From Alphaproteobacteria bacterium (GTDB lineage Bacteria > Pseudomonadota > Alphaproteobacteria > UBA8366), in assembly GCA_009377445.1 (NCBI GenBank), contig WHUA01000005.1, positions 1-64,000 on the forward strand: a DNA stretch of 64,000 bases. The letters are read 5' to 3'. The position numbers and the translations under genes were made by a program. The stretch's first letter is position 1, and every line of letters begins with the position of its first letter. Shown here piece after piece: positions 1-9,000 of this stretch. The notes under the pieces are model-generated. The model made no database searches, was not told the DNA's origin, and saw only the letters and a program-made list of their open reading frames with translations.

Positions 1-64
1 CGCCGAAGATCTCTGCACCGATCAACGGGGTGAGCGCGCGCACATCGATCGACTCATAGCTCAT
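1..64 (-). CDS. TauD/TfdA-family dioxygenase, N-terminal fragment
   Basis: Only the first 21 codons lie in the window; the gene runs off the left edge. The ATG at 64 is preceded by an AGAGGA ribosome binding site about ten bases upstream. The peptide begins MSYESIDVRALTPLIGAEI, which fits the start of TauD/TfdA enzymes (short strand, then G-A-E-I-x-G) and closely parallels the start of the complete TauD-type protein at 17295-18140 (MSYDRITVSPIAGALGAEI). These are Fe(II)/2-oxoglutarate-dependent oxygenases; the substrate cannot be judged from this piece. Confidence 0.7.
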   Translation of the reverse strand, partial: MSYESIDVRALTPLIGAEIFG

Positions 65-610
65 GGGATCAAATTCCTCTACTTCCCGGAAGTACAGTGT
101 AGCGCGAACGGCGTTCCGCACACCAATCTGGTCCCCGCGATGCCAGCATGCCCCTGGGCAGCGCTACCCCGCCGTCCTTTCCTCCTTAGCTCAAATGCAA
201 CTCCAACTCGCAATTCAGTGATAGCAGATTGGCTCGAATTTCAGGTAGGCGCTTCTCGGGCGAGGCGGTTCCGGCCAACCGAGACAGTCGCGAATCGTGG
301 GATCGACGGCTGCTTTACCACTAAAAGTAGGCTTCCTATCGACGAACTTTCGTTGGCCACATTAGGGATACCGCTCGTGCGTTGCGCCATCGGTCTCATC
401 GTCCGCGCGCCCTTTCAGAATAACCCGCGATCTCAAAAATCAACTGATTTGCGAGATCGGAAATCGTTTGGAGAAGAGCGCTGATTTGTGCGGGTCGGCG
501 AATGGAATCAACACTGGGTTTTTCGAGAACAGCCGCCGCCCGCTTCAGCCCGGGAAACGGTTGTGGAGCTTGCGCCGGGGACGAGTCCGGTTCTGACCCC
601 TAAGCTGCCC
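65..610. other. intergenic stretch, no gene recognised
   Basis: About 545 bases lie between the TauD fragment and the end of the BTAD regulator. Both neighbours point left, so the part near position 64 should hold the promoter of the dioxygenase gene. An open frame at 140-484 has unconvincing composition and no ribosome binding site. I see no RNA gene, repeat or terminator here. Confidence 0.5.
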
Positions 611-2617
611 TTAATCCTCGTCTAGCCCGGCTTTACGCATCCCCTCTAAAAAGCGCTCCATCAACTGTGGAGTCTGATAGGGCACGCTTGCTCTTATCCA
701 ATCGATCGATAGCTGGGCCTGCTCACGTCGTACGGTTGCCAGAAATGACCGGGCTTCATCGACCCGCCCTGCCTGGGCAAGGCTCGCACAGCGCAAGCGT
801 TGTGCCCCCTGAAAACCGGGGCGCAATCGTAGGGCTTCCGTCGTGTATTTGGCGGCTTCTGCGTCTCGCCCGGCCGCGTAGTGAGCAACCGCGATAGCGC
901 CGAGGAACAGCGCCATTTCCGGATCCAAGGGGCTGAGCCTGATTGCCTCTTCCCCATGCTCGATAGCCTCGCGATCCCGCCCCGCAAAAGCCAGGCCGCG
1001 GCTGAGATGAGAGTGGGCTGCCGCAGAGTTTGGATTGAGGTCGACTGCCCGGCGAAACGCCGCGATCGAATCCTCGGTTTGTCTTTCCATCATGGCCCAA
1101 TAGCCAAGCGCGACATGCGCCCAGGGATCGCGATCATCGAGGGAAATAGCCCGCATGGCGTGTTCGCGGCCGGAAAGCAATCCTCGATCGTGACCAATCC
1201 AGCCCATGTGGGCGGCAAACACCAGGCAAAATCCCAACTGGCTTCGCGCAGGCGCGTATTCGGGATTTGCCTCAACGGCTTGCTCGAGGCTGTCAATGGC
1301 CCTCTCATAGTCCGGGCGTGTCAAGCGCCAAAAATGCGTTTGAGCTCGCGCCACGAGCTCCCAAGCTCCGAGATCGCCGGAGGAACGCGATAGTGCGCGA
1401 ACGCCCTCGGCAGCCAGCAGGCGCGGTTCGATGGCCGCGGCGACGCTACGGGTGATTTCGTCCTGCACGGCAAAGATGTCACCCAGTTCGCGGTCGTAGC
1501 GTTCGGCCCAGTGATGGCCGCCGGTCATTGCGTCGATTAGCTGCGCGCTGATGCGTAGGTGTTTGCCGGTTCGGCGCACGCTGCCTTCAAGCACGTAGCG
1601 AACACCAAGCTCGCGCGAGACCTGTTTCACGTCGACCGCCCGGTGCTTGTAGACGAATGTCGAATTGCGGGCGATGACGAACAGCCAGTGAATATGGGAC
1701 AGGCCAGTGATCAGGTCCTCGGAGATGCCATCGGCAAAGTACTCTTGATCAGGATCGCCGCTCATATTGGCGAATGGTAACACCGCTATGGATGGGCGGT
1801 CGGGTAATGGCAGCGAAGGGGCCTCGCTCTGGGCCCGCGGGCGAGAAGCAGAGGGTCGATCAGGCTCGAGTTCCGTGCCGACCTGCGCAGGATTGCGCAA
1901 CTCGCGGATGAGCGCCTTGGTGTCGGCATCCGGCTCCACGTCCAACTCATGCTTCAAAAGCGCGACCAGATGCTCGTAATGCCTGAGTGCGTCCGGCCTT
2001 CGTCCGCTGGCGGCCAACGCGCCTATGAGTAGCCGGTGCGCGTCCTCGCGAACGTCGTTTTCAGCAATCGCCCGATCTGCGGCCTTGACCGCGGCCTCGG
2101 CCTTGCCCGAGGCCAATTCCAGCTCGCCAAGCCTGACCATAGCATCGAGCGCTAGTCTTTGGAGCCTCTGGCGCTCGCCTGTCAGCCAGTCTCTCCATGT
2201 CTCTTGAGCAACGTCGATATCGACAAGAAGGTGACCCTTGTAGACTCCTATCGCTGCCGCCAATGCGTCGCGGCCGCCTTCACGGATCAGGGCTTCAAAG
2301 CGTCGAACGTCGCAATCCACAACCCCCGTCTTCAGCGATACGTAGTGACCGTTGCTGGCAATCGAGCCGTCGCCCAGGATGCGCCGAAGCACATAGAGCG
2401 CTTGGCGCAGATTCTGGCGCGCCTGTGTCTCGAATTGCGATCCCCACAGGAGGTCGGTCAGTCGGTCTCGCCGCTGCCCTTCAGGCGCCTTGCACGCAAG
2501 AAAGGCCAGTAGTCCCGCAGCCTTCTTGCTCGCGAATTCGACGCTCCCTGCCGGCCCGGTTAGCTCGAAGCGGCCAAGCAGCGAGAGCGTGAACTTGCAG
2601 GGCGGACCGTTGTCCAT
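611..2617 (-). CDS. BTAD / TolB-like / TPR transcriptional regulator
   Basis: A 668-residue regulator in three parts. Residues about 8-100 are an OmpR-type winged helix and about 105-250 a bacterial transcriptional activator domain (BTAD), as in SARP regulators. Residues about 275-400 are the TolB-like segment found downstream of class III adenylate cyclase domains (RPSIAVLPFANMSGDP, then YFADGISEDLITGLS, then YVLEGSVRR). TPR-type helical repeats follow at about 430-650. There is no cyclase domain itself. Start is ATG at 2617. It is divergent from the secreted cupin at 2876, with a 258-base shared upstream region, so it may control that gene; this is inference. Such proteins are common in Bradyrhizobium and relatives, mostly with unknown signals. 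Confidence 0.85.
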   Translation of the reverse strand: MDNGPPCKFTLSLLGRFELTGPAGSVEFASKKAAGLLAFLACKAPEGQRRDRLTDLLWGSQFETQARQNLRQALYVLRRILGDGSIASNGHYVSLKTGVVDCDVRRFEALIREGGRDALAAAIGVYKGHLLVDIDVAQETWRDWLTGERQRLQRLALDAMVRLGELELASGKAEAAVKAADRAIAENDVREDAHRLLIGALAASGRRPDALRHYEHLVALLKHELDVEPDADTKALIRELRNPAQVGTELEPDRPSASRPRAQSEAPSLPLPDRPSIAVLPFANMSGDPDQEYFADGISEDLITGLSHIHWLFVIARNSTFVYKHRAVDVKQVSRELGVRYVLEGSVRRTGKHLRISAQLIDAMTGGHHWAERYDRELGDIFAVQDEITRSVAAAIEPRLLAAEGVRALSRSSGDLGAWELVARAQTHFWRLTRPDYERAIDSLEQAVEANPEYAPARSQLGFCLVFAAHMGWIGHDRGLLSGREHAMRAISLDDRDPWAHVALGYWAMMERQTEDSIAAFRRAVDLNPNSAAAHSHLSRGLAFAGRDREAIEHGEEAIRLSPLDPEMALFLGAIAVAHYAAGRDAEAAKYTTEALRLRPGFQGAQRLRCASLAQAGRVDEARSFLATVRREQAQLSIDWIRASVPYQTPQLMERFLEGMRKAGLDED

Positions 2618-2875
2618 GCCAGTGCCTGAGCGGTTGAGGCCTCATAGTGTCGGGCAGCACCATATTCTGCATTTTCTGACAGCAGTTGCCGCAATATTAA
2701 CGTCAAATCTGACGCGCACCTAACGCGCCTTTTGACGAGGATGGTCTTCAATTGGAGCCATGCTGCGCCGATCCACGAGGTCAGGTATGGCCGCTCCTTG
2801 CATCGCGAGAGAAGGTTCCATGCGCCTTGCCGCATGTCTGGCCGTCGCCGGTTAATCCCGAGGAGGAGGAACACG

Positions 2876-3496
2876 ATGAAAACACGAATACGCAATGCCT
2901 GTTGTGCCGTCATTCTAGCGCTTTCGGTTTGCGCGATGGGAATGTTGCCGGCGTCGTCAATGGCAGCGGAGGAAAAGAAATTTGTCATCAAGCCGGTAGC
3001 CGAGAAGAGGCTCACGCAACTGCCGGCGGGCCCGTTATACTGGCTACTTGAGAACTTTCCCACGCTCGCGCAGGCGCAGGCTGCCGCAGGGGGAACGTCA
3101 CTGGCTGCCGAAGTCGCGGGCAAGGTCTGGCTCTTCACGCTTGGTCCCAAGGACAGCCCGACGCGCGGTGGAAGCAAGGTCATCCAGATTGGGCCCGTTC
3201 CCTCAATCACCGCGCCCGAGTATCTGCTGCGCATCAACCATGCAGGCGGCCCCCCGGGGGCGAAGACGCGGGCACATTCGCATCCGGGTTCCGAGGCCTT
3301 CTACGTGCTGGCCGGACGGCTGGGTCAAAAGACCCTGCACGGCATAAGCTATGCCGAAGCTGGGCAATCCATGAATGGGCATGGCGCCGGCATGCCGATG
3401 GTAGTCTTCAATAGTGGCACGACTGATCTCGATCAGCTCGTAATGTTCGTGGCCGATGCCACCAAGCCATTCTCAACGCCGGCCAAGCTCGAGTGA
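2876..3496 (+). CDS. secreted cupin-domain protein
   Basis: A 206-residue protein starting at ATG 2876 behind a strong AGGAGGAGG site; an upstream in-frame start at 2732 is not used because it lacks such a site and would bury the signal peptide. Residues 1-30 form a Sec signal peptide (basic start, hydrophobic core, A-x-A cleavage near SMAAEE). The central part carries a cupin motif (HSHPGSEAFYVLAG, with a G-x-H-x-H-x-type metal site and the following Glu). Cupins of this shape bind metal and sometimes act as small oxygenases or sensors; the substrate is unknown. It is divergent from the BTAD regulator. Confidence 0.8.
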   Translation: MKTRIRNACCAVILALSVCAMGMLPASSMAAEEKKFVIKPVAEKRLTQLPAGPLYWLLENFPTLAQAQAAAGGTSLAAEVAGKVWLFTLGPKDSPTRGGSKVIQIGPVPSITAPEYLLRINHAGGPPGAKTRAHSHPGSEAFYVLAGRLGQKTLHGISYAEAGQSMNGHGAGMPMVVFNSGTTDLDQLVMFVADATKPFSTPAKLE

Positions 3497-3953
3497 GATG
3501 AGGGCCGGCTGCTGCTGGCGGGGACGTCGGCCACCATCTTTATTATGGTCCTGGCCAAGAGCGGACGCCCCCGCTCTTCTGGCCACTATGTTAGTTCATG
3601 AATGCGGACCTTCGAACCGACCCTCAGCACGTTCTCAGTCCAGGACTGTCATGGCAGATACTCGAAAGCGCCATTACTCTGCACTGGCTTCTGGCCAGTG
3701 GTCACAGGGCGTTGCGGAAGCACCTCGGCGCCTGCTGGGGCTGTCAGCCCCAATATGGAGGTGGTCCACAGCTGCCCGCGGACCGCAGAGGCCTCTCACG
3801 GAACTGCGGGCCGGCGCAGAGTGGTGTCCGGAACTAGTATTGGGACGATGCAGCAGCAGCACGATGTTCGCCCGAAACAAGAGTTCGGGCTTTTCGTCAC
3901 GACACCCGGCCACCTGTGCAATCGGGCCTCTGAGTGAGTACAATACCCGCTCT
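3497..3953. other. intergenic stretch, no gene recognised
   Basis: This stretch of 457 bases separates the cupin gene from the unidentified ORF on the other strand. Several overlapping open frames exist on both strands but none has a ribosome binding site or a recognisable protein. It may include the left boundary of the integrative element whose integrase lies at 6496-7743; no attachment repeat was found by eye. Confidence 0.4.
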
Positions 3954-4676
3954 TCAATCCGTCTCGACGAAACGAGAGGGGACAATTCGGGAGTCAATGA
4001 TGATCCTATCGCCCTGCTGCCGAAGCGCTATGAACTCGCGGTTAAAACGTTTCGGTAATCTCTCGAAAAGATCATCGGCGGCGATTTCCGAGGCTCCTAG
4101 CCACTCGCCCCGCACCGGGCAGCAAATCGCAAGTAGCTGCGCCGCACAGTCGATCCTCAGCTGGCCGTTCGAAACTGATAAGGTGAGCATGTAGGCACCT
4201 GTCGAGACGCTGAGTCTGCTTCCAATGTAGTTGAAGCAGAACCTCAAAAATTTCCGGTCCGCCCAGACCGTCGGCGCCTGAGGCGTCAAGGCTCGTGTTT
4301 TTCGCTGGTAATCCCCCTCCTCTTTCCCAATGACGAACTCCTTTGGCAAACCGAAGGCCGATCGTCGGAAAGCGTCCCCGCACCGACTGTAAAGTGTCGC
4401 CAGAAGGCCGGCTGGGGAGACCGACGGGCCGACCCGGAACTCCGGAATCCCCATTTCGCGCGGAGTGACCCACGAGCAGATGAAATGCCAACTTCCAAGC
4501 CATTCGGCGCAACTGACCTCCAACTTGTGCCAGTTTCTCTCATACCCGCCAGCGCCGCTTTCGGTGAACCCGAGCAGGTGCAGAACTCGCTCGGTCGGTA
4601 TCGGGTCGCGGCTTTTAAGCCGCTCTAAATAGTCTGATTCTATTGGATTTCTCTCTAATTCGGGGCGAGTAGCCCG
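3954..4676 (-). pseudogene. unidentified ORF lacking a start codon
   Basis: The frame is open from 4676 to the TGA at 3954 (about 240 codons) and reads like real protein throughout, including upstream of the first TTG at 4523 (for example ESDYLERLKSRDPIPTERV and LHLLGFTESGAGGYERNWHK). Yet there is no ATG or GTG in its first half: an in-frame TAA at 4677-4679 cuts it off. The simplest reading is a gene that lost its 5' end; initiation at TTG 4523 (189 residues) is the alternative. I do not recognise the family. It lies inside the decayed integrative element and has lower GC than the chromosomal genes around it. Confidence 0.5.
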
Positions 4677-4739
4677 TTACGGTGGTCTCATGATCGCCCA
4701 CGAAGAGGGTGATCGTCTTCCCAACTCAGGGGCTGCTCG

Positions 4740-4814
4740 TTATTTGATATCGGACATACCGAGCGCCCGGTGCACTTGCCTCACAGCCTCGTCAAACCGC
4801 GCCTCGAGCCACAC
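4740..4814 (-). pseudogene. detached C-terminal tail, out of frame with primase fragment
   Basis: A 24-residue stretch ending at TAA 4740-4742 reads VWLEARFDEAVRQVHRALG and then MSDIK. It looks like the amphipathic C-terminal helix of a real protein. It overlaps the last codons of the truncated primase (4792-5319) in another reading frame, so it is probably what remains downstream of a frameshift or, more likely given the missing TOPRIM domain, of an internal deletion. Confidence 0.45.
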
Positions 4815-5319
4815 GTTGGTACCCCTTATAGGTCCGGTGTATCCCGGCGAAAGCCGGGGGCTCGCCCTCGACGACCACCGCTCCCACCATCACCGGCCAG
4901 AATGTGGCGCTGGGCGCGTGTCGGTGCTGCTTGAGGTATCGGAGCGAAGGCGGCACGGACAAAGTGATGCCCCGCCGACGGAGATAGGTTTCAACCGGGC
5001 TGCCGGCACAGGCCTTTCCCATGGCCCATAGCTGCGTCGCGTATGCGGTGTTGTCCTTTCTTCTTGAGGGGTACAATGCTCCACCTGCAGGAAGTTCTGC
5101 GATGCGATCGAAACTGGCAACGCCCCATAACCCCTGTTCACGCAGGGTATCGAGAATGGCCTTCTGATCCCGGCAGGAGTGGCAATAGATCAATAGGATC
5201 GAGTCGAGATCGCGAGCTGTGAAGCTCCCATTGTACCCACAGGAGGGGCAGTCACCGACGTAAACCGAGCCGGTCTTACGAAGGTCGAGCGATTGCGCGA
5301 GCGTCGCTGCGTCTTTCAT
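4792..5319 (-). pseudogene. truncated phage/plasmid-type primase
   Basis: A 175-residue protein with the start of a DUF7146/TOPRIM-type primase: a zinc-ribbon-like segment (GDCPSCGYNGSF near residues 23-34 and CHSCRDQKA near 46-54) followed by the conserved linker (VETYLRRRGI, PPSLRY, then FAGIHRTY). In full-length relatives the last motif leads into a TOPRIM catalytic domain; here the protein stops about ten residues later. The stop is followed by an out-of-frame tail at 4740-4814. The start ATG overlaps the stop of the AlpA-like gene by four bases (ATGA), showing they were translated together. It is probably inactive. Confidence 0.7.
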
Positions 5320-5720
5320 GGCTGCCCCCCGTCAGCCTCTAACCCATCCTCCTTGACGCCTTGCCGTTTGCGGATTTGCGGCTTTCGTGTCTTCGTAAAG
5401 AGGCGAGCGCCATCGCCCAGGTTGTCGCCCTCTATCGGAGCGTCGTGGTTCGAGTTGTTCAGAACAGCCGCGATTGCTGAGTCATCGATCGCGCGTCGCG
5501 CAGCCACCAGGCAGATAACGATCTGCTTGACTTCGGCCTCAGTCTTGCCAGCGAGGCGCGCCTTGTTGAGCGCTTGGACCTCGTAGCTCGGCCACGCCGA
5601 CGCGCGTTTGCCCGTCTTAACCGGTGGTGTGAAAAGCCCTGCCTGGATTTCCTCGTAGAGGCTGGACTTTCCACACCCCTTCGCTTTGCATACTTCACTG
5701 AGTCTAAGGAAAATAATCAT
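5316..5720 (-). CDS. AlpA-like phage/island regulatory protein
   Basis: A 134-residue protein from ATG 5720 (IIFLRLSEVCKAKGCGKSS), the usual AlpA/MerR-like winged-helix start in which a short helix-turn-helix reads R-x-x-E-V-x-x-x-x-x-x-S-x-x-S-x-Y (here KSSLYEEIQAGLF followed by PPVKTGKRASAWP). AlpA proteins activate excision or integrase expression in P4-like prophages and islands. The C-terminal half (about residues 75-134) is longer than in classic AlpA and is of unknown role. It is translationally coupled to the primase fragment downstream. An upstream in-frame extension to 5789 is unlikely to be used. Confidence 0.7.
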   Translation of the reverse strand: MIIFLRLSEVCKAKGCGKSSLYEEIQAGLFTPPVKTGKRASAWPSYEVQALNKARLAGKTEAEVKQIVICLVAARRAIDDSAIAAVLNNSNHDAPIEGDNLGDGARLFTKTRKPQIRKRQGVKEDGLEADGGQP

Positions 5721-5785
5721 ACCGGCCCTCTCTGGATAAGTGAGGAGGCCAGTGGAACATGTAGGGGCGGACGAAATGCGCGCGG

Positions 5786-6436
5786 TCACCCGCGCCGCAA
5801 ACCACGCAATTTTCGTTCGAGTGAGCTAGCCTTTACAGTATGTGTAGTCCCCGCACGATCCTGATAGGTCACGACCCCGTTCGTATCATCAAGCTCTACT
5901 GCAGTGACGTGAATGGTCGGGTCCTGGGTAGAGTGATAGCGGTCGCTTGCTTCGTCGGTTTGCAAATAATCGACAGCGCGCTTCCAGTCAGCCGTCGGAA
6001 TTTCTTGAATAATACTCTGCAACGTCCGGGTTAAATCATTCTTGCGGCGCCCTCCTGGTCCGCTGTGCTTGCTGATCCACCAAGCCTGCATGGCTTTGGC
6101 GATCTGAGGGAATTCGAGACCGAGGTTTGCGCGCGCCCAGAGACGACCGATTTGAAGTGCCAGGGGATCGGCGCCCTCGATGTATTTGTCCAGCAGGAGC
6201 AGCCGGACGGCGTGGCAAGCTTCATGCGCCGGATCTTTCAAGGCGGATGGCGTCTCGGTCCTGAACGTAATTGTGCCCGGCGAGTCGGCCTCGACGAAGG
6301 CTAAAGCACGCTCCTGCGTAAACCCGTGCTTCTCTAAAACCGCCTTCGCGTCCGCGAGGTCGGACGCCCACATCGACCTAATCCGGCGAACCCAAGCCGC
6401 CCCCATCACACTCTTTTTCATGAGTTCCGCCACCAT
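5786..6436 (-). CDS. hypothetical island protein
   Basis: A 216-residue soluble protein from ATG 6436 (MVAELMKKSVMGAAWVRR). I do not recognise a family. The middle carries an alpha-helical stretch with HEACHAVRLLLLDKY, which superficially resembles an H-E-x-x-H metal site without matching it exactly. The C-terminus contains a short beta-rich segment (TYQDRAGTTHTVKASSLE) and a basic tail. It lies between the integrase and the AlpA-like gene on the same strand, so it belongs to the integrative element. Confidence 0.5.
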   Translation of the reverse strand: MVAELMKKSVMGAAWVRRIRSMWASDLADAKAVLEKHGFTQERALAFVEADSPGTITFRTETPSALKDPAHEACHAVRLLLLDKYIEGADPLALQIGRLWARANLGLEFPQIAKAMQAWWISKHSGPGGRRKNDLTRTLQSIIQEIPTADWKRAVDYLQTDEASDRYHSTQDPTIHVTAVELDDTNGVVTYQDRAGTTHTVKASSLERKLRGLRRG

Positions 6437-6495
6437 CGAACAATCAGCGGTCGGCGATTCCGCTCTATTGGCAACCGGCCGGAAGAGACTTGGTA

Positions 6496-7743
6496 CTATG
6501 CCTTTGCACGAATGGGAACAATATCGCCTTTGATCGCCATGGACGAGCAATACCTGGCCCACGCATCCATCAGCTTGCGCCGGCGGTCGAACAGGTCGGT
6601 GCGAAGGTACGCAGCCTCGGTCGGATCGCGCACCACATGCGCGAGCGCCGCCTCAGCCAGCTCCCGCGGAAAATTGGTTTGCTCGGCGGCCCAGTCACGA
6701 AAGCTGGAGCGGAAGCCATGCACGGTCAGTCCCCTACCATCCATGCCGCGCAACAGTTCCAGCATGGCCATATTGGACAAGCCGCGGCCCTTGCGGGCGC
6801 CGATGAAGAGGTGTGCATTGCCCACCTCGCGCGGCGCCGCCTTCAGGATGTGGAGGATCCTGTCATTCACCGGCACTCGGTGCTCGCGGCCGGATTTCGT
6901 GCGCATCCACGGTACGGTCCAGGTCAGCGCGTCCAGGTCGATCTCCTCCCAGGTCGCGCCGATGGCCTCGCCGGTGCGCGCGGCCGTGAGAATCGTGAAT
7001 TCCAGCGCCCTGGCCGAGATGCCGTCCTGGTTCCGCAACACCGCCATGAAGGCGGGGAGGTCCGCATAGGGCATGGCCGCATGGTGGCTCACTTTGCGGA
7101 TCTTGCGCCGATTCGGCAGCAGCTTGTCGAGATGGCCGCGCCACCGTGCCGGGTTTTCACCACTCCGATAGCCACGCGCCGAGGCCCAGTCCAGGACCGC
7201 CTCGATGCGGCCTCGCACCCGCCCCGCCGTCTCGGGCTTCGCCTGCCAGATTGGCTCCAGGATCTTGGTGACGAGGGCGGTGTCCACCGCCGCGACGGGC
7301 AGGTCGCCGATCACGGAATAGGCATGGCGCGTCAACGTCGATTCCCATTGGTCGGCGTGCTTGGGGTTGCGCCAACCCGCCTTATGCGCGGCGATGTGGG
7401 CCTCGGCGCATTGCTTGAAGGTCATGCCCTTGGCGGCCTCGAGCCGTGCAACCGAGCGCGCCGCGTTGCGGTGCTCGATCGGATCGATCCCTTGGCGCAG
7501 GAGCTGGCAGCAACGGTGCGCCTCCTCCCGCGCTTCGGCCAAGCTCACGCCGCCGTCGTTTCTCTGCAGGCTCACCGGTCCCAAGCCCATCTCGCGCGCC
7601 TTGCCGTGGCGCGTGAAGCGGAACAGCCACGCCTTGGTCTGCCATTTCGATACCTGGAGGTACAGCCCCCGGCCATCGCTGTAACGCCCGGGCACCGTAA
7701 GGGACTTGATCTTGGTCGTGGTCAGCTTGTTGACGGCCGGCAT
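6496..7743 (-). CDS. P4-type tyrosine site-specific integrase
   Basis: A 415-residue integrase from ATG 7743. Residues about 8-95 are the DUF4102 arm-binding domain typical of P4-like integrases (KIKSLTVPGRYSDGRGLYL), about 105-205 the core-binding SAM-like domain, and about 225-395 the catalytic domain. Catalytic residues seen are R256 (TAARTGEA), H342 and R345 (VHGFRSSF), H369 (ALAHVV) and Y379 (EAAYLR). All are present, so the enzyme looks intact although the rest of the element has decayed. Such integrases normally use a tRNA 3' end as attachment site; no tRNA is visible beside it. Confidence 0.92.
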   Translation of the reverse strand: MPAVNKLTTTKIKSLTVPGRYSDGRGLYLQVSKWQTKAWLFRFTRHGKAREMGLGPVSLQRNDGGVSLAEAREEAHRCCQLLRQGIDPIEHRNAARSVARLEAAKGMTFKQCAEAHIAAHKAGWRNPKHADQWESTLTRHAYSVIGDLPVAAVDTALVTKILEPIWQAKPETAGRVRGRIEAVLDWASARGYRSGENPARWRGHLDKLLPNRRKIRKVSHHAAMPYADLPAFMAVLRNQDGISARALEFTILTAARTGEAIGATWEEIDLDALTWTVPWMRTKSGREHRVPVNDRILHILKAAPREVGNAHLFIGARKGRGLSNMAMLELLRGMDGRGLTVHGFRSSFRDWAAEQTNFPRELAEAALAHVVRDPTEAAYLRTDLFDRRRKLMDAWARYCSSMAIKGDIVPIRAKA

Positions 7744-8025
7744 TTCATCCTCCGCACTCGGGGAGCCAAGTCCTTGATCTAGCGGCAATCAACATTCGCC
7801 CCGCGGCGAAATTCCGAAATCCGTCCGCCGCACTCGGGAACTCGATCCTGCCCATTGTTCTACCCACAACCCGAATCCGGATTGTAGCGGACGACGGCGG
7901 ACGGCGCCAGACATGAAGACCTCGATTCAGCGAGACTGATCCGGCGGTTATGGACGATCGCGGTCAGTGCCGGACGAACGTGATCTTCCCACCCCATCCG
8001 CCATGTTTCTGGAATTGGACACCGA

Positions 8026-8871
8026 TCACCTGCCCCGCGGGCGCCATTTTTTCGATTCCACGAGCGCAAAAAAATCTTCGGTCAGTCGGTGGAAGAGATC
8101 AGGCTCTTCCAGATTCACCAGATGGCCGGTTGCCGGCAAGACCGACAGCCGCACCGCCGGACTGACCTGTTTCATGAACAGTCCCGAACTAAGGGCGCCG
8201 GGATCTTCATCGCCGACGACGACATGCGCAGGCACCTTCATCGCGCGCAGGGCTCTCTCCATGCTGAAAAGCGAAGGCCGGCGAGCCATCACCCGGCGCG
8301 TGATGTGCGCACATCCCTGCGCCGAATGCTGCATGAAGCGGCGGCAGAAATCCTCGAATGCGCGCGGGTTCTTGCGTTTGAGCTGAATGCGGTTGTCGGC
8401 CTTGCGCAGCCGCTTCAGCACTTCGGCAAGACCGCCCTCTTCGTAGAGCTGCGCACGGGCCTCTGCGTCGCGCTTGAAGGCCGCCGCATTGCGCGGATCG
8501 CCGCCGCTGCCAATGCCGATCATGGTGAGCGACAACGCCATGTGCGGATACCTCAGGCCGAAATCCAACGTCGTGCGCGAGCCCATCGAACAGCCCACCA
8601 TGTGCGCCTTGCCGATCTCGAGGCGACGCATCACCACCGCCACGTCATCCACCGCATGCTTGTGCGAGTAGCGCGACGGGGACTTGGGCACCTCCGACGG
8701 CGGATAACCGCGGGCGTTAAAAGCGACGCAACGGTAGCGGCGGCTGAAATGCTGAATCTGCTTTTCCCAGCTCCACAGGTCGCCCGAGAATTCGTGGAGA
8801 AATACGATCGGCGTTCCCATGCCCGCTGCTTCATAGTACAGGCGTGCACCGTCGGACTGAATATCTGGCAT
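8026..8871 (-). CDS. alpha/beta hydrolase
   Basis: A 281-residue alpha/beta-hydrolase-fold protein starting at ATG 8871. The oxyanion strand is VFLHEFSGD (residues 23-31), the nucleophile elbow GCSMGS (S95), the acid D221 or D223 (VVVGDEDP) and the histidine H250 (PATGHLVNLEEPD). It resembles 3-oxoadipate enol-lactonase and related esterases, but the substrate cannot be assigned. It has no signal peptide and is cytoplasmic. It stands alone next to the integrative element; its last residues (KKWRPRGR) are unusually basic and may have been altered by the neighbouring insertion. Confidence 0.82.
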   Translation of the reverse strand: MPDIQSDGARLYYEAAGMGTPIVFLHEFSGDLWSWEKQIQHFSRRYRCVAFNARGYPPSEVPKSPSRYSHKHAVDDVAVVMRRLEIGKAHMVGCSMGSRTTLDFGLRYPHMALSLTMIGIGSGGDPRNAAAFKRDAEARAQLYEEGGLAEVLKRLRKADNRIQLKRKNPRAFEDFCRRFMQHSAQGCAHITRRVMARRPSLFSMERALRAMKVPAHVVVGDEDPGALSSGLFMKQVSPAVRLSVLPATGHLVNLEEPDLFHRLTEDFFALVESKKWRPRGR

Positions 8872-9000
8872 AATGAGCCTCCCCCCTTGATAGATTCAGC
8901 AATATAGCGGTGAGCGTAGCCCGCGTTAACCGAAGGTGATAACATTTGCCATCATCGCAATCGTCAATCGGATGGGCTGGGCGGTGCGAGGGAGTATGGG

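Noticed and set aside
140..484. Plus-strand frame of 114 codons near the left end
   Set aside because: No ribosome binding site, mixed composition and no recognisable motif.
6490..7782. Plus-strand open frame of 430 codons opposite the integrase
   Set aside because: It mirrors the high-GC integrase gene, has Arg/His/Gly-rich composition and no recognisable fold; the minus-strand frame carries all integrase motifs.
7744..8025. Search for a tRNA gene or attachment site beside the integrase
   Set aside because: No TTCGA-type T-loop with a matching acceptor stem could be found on either strand, so no attL is called.
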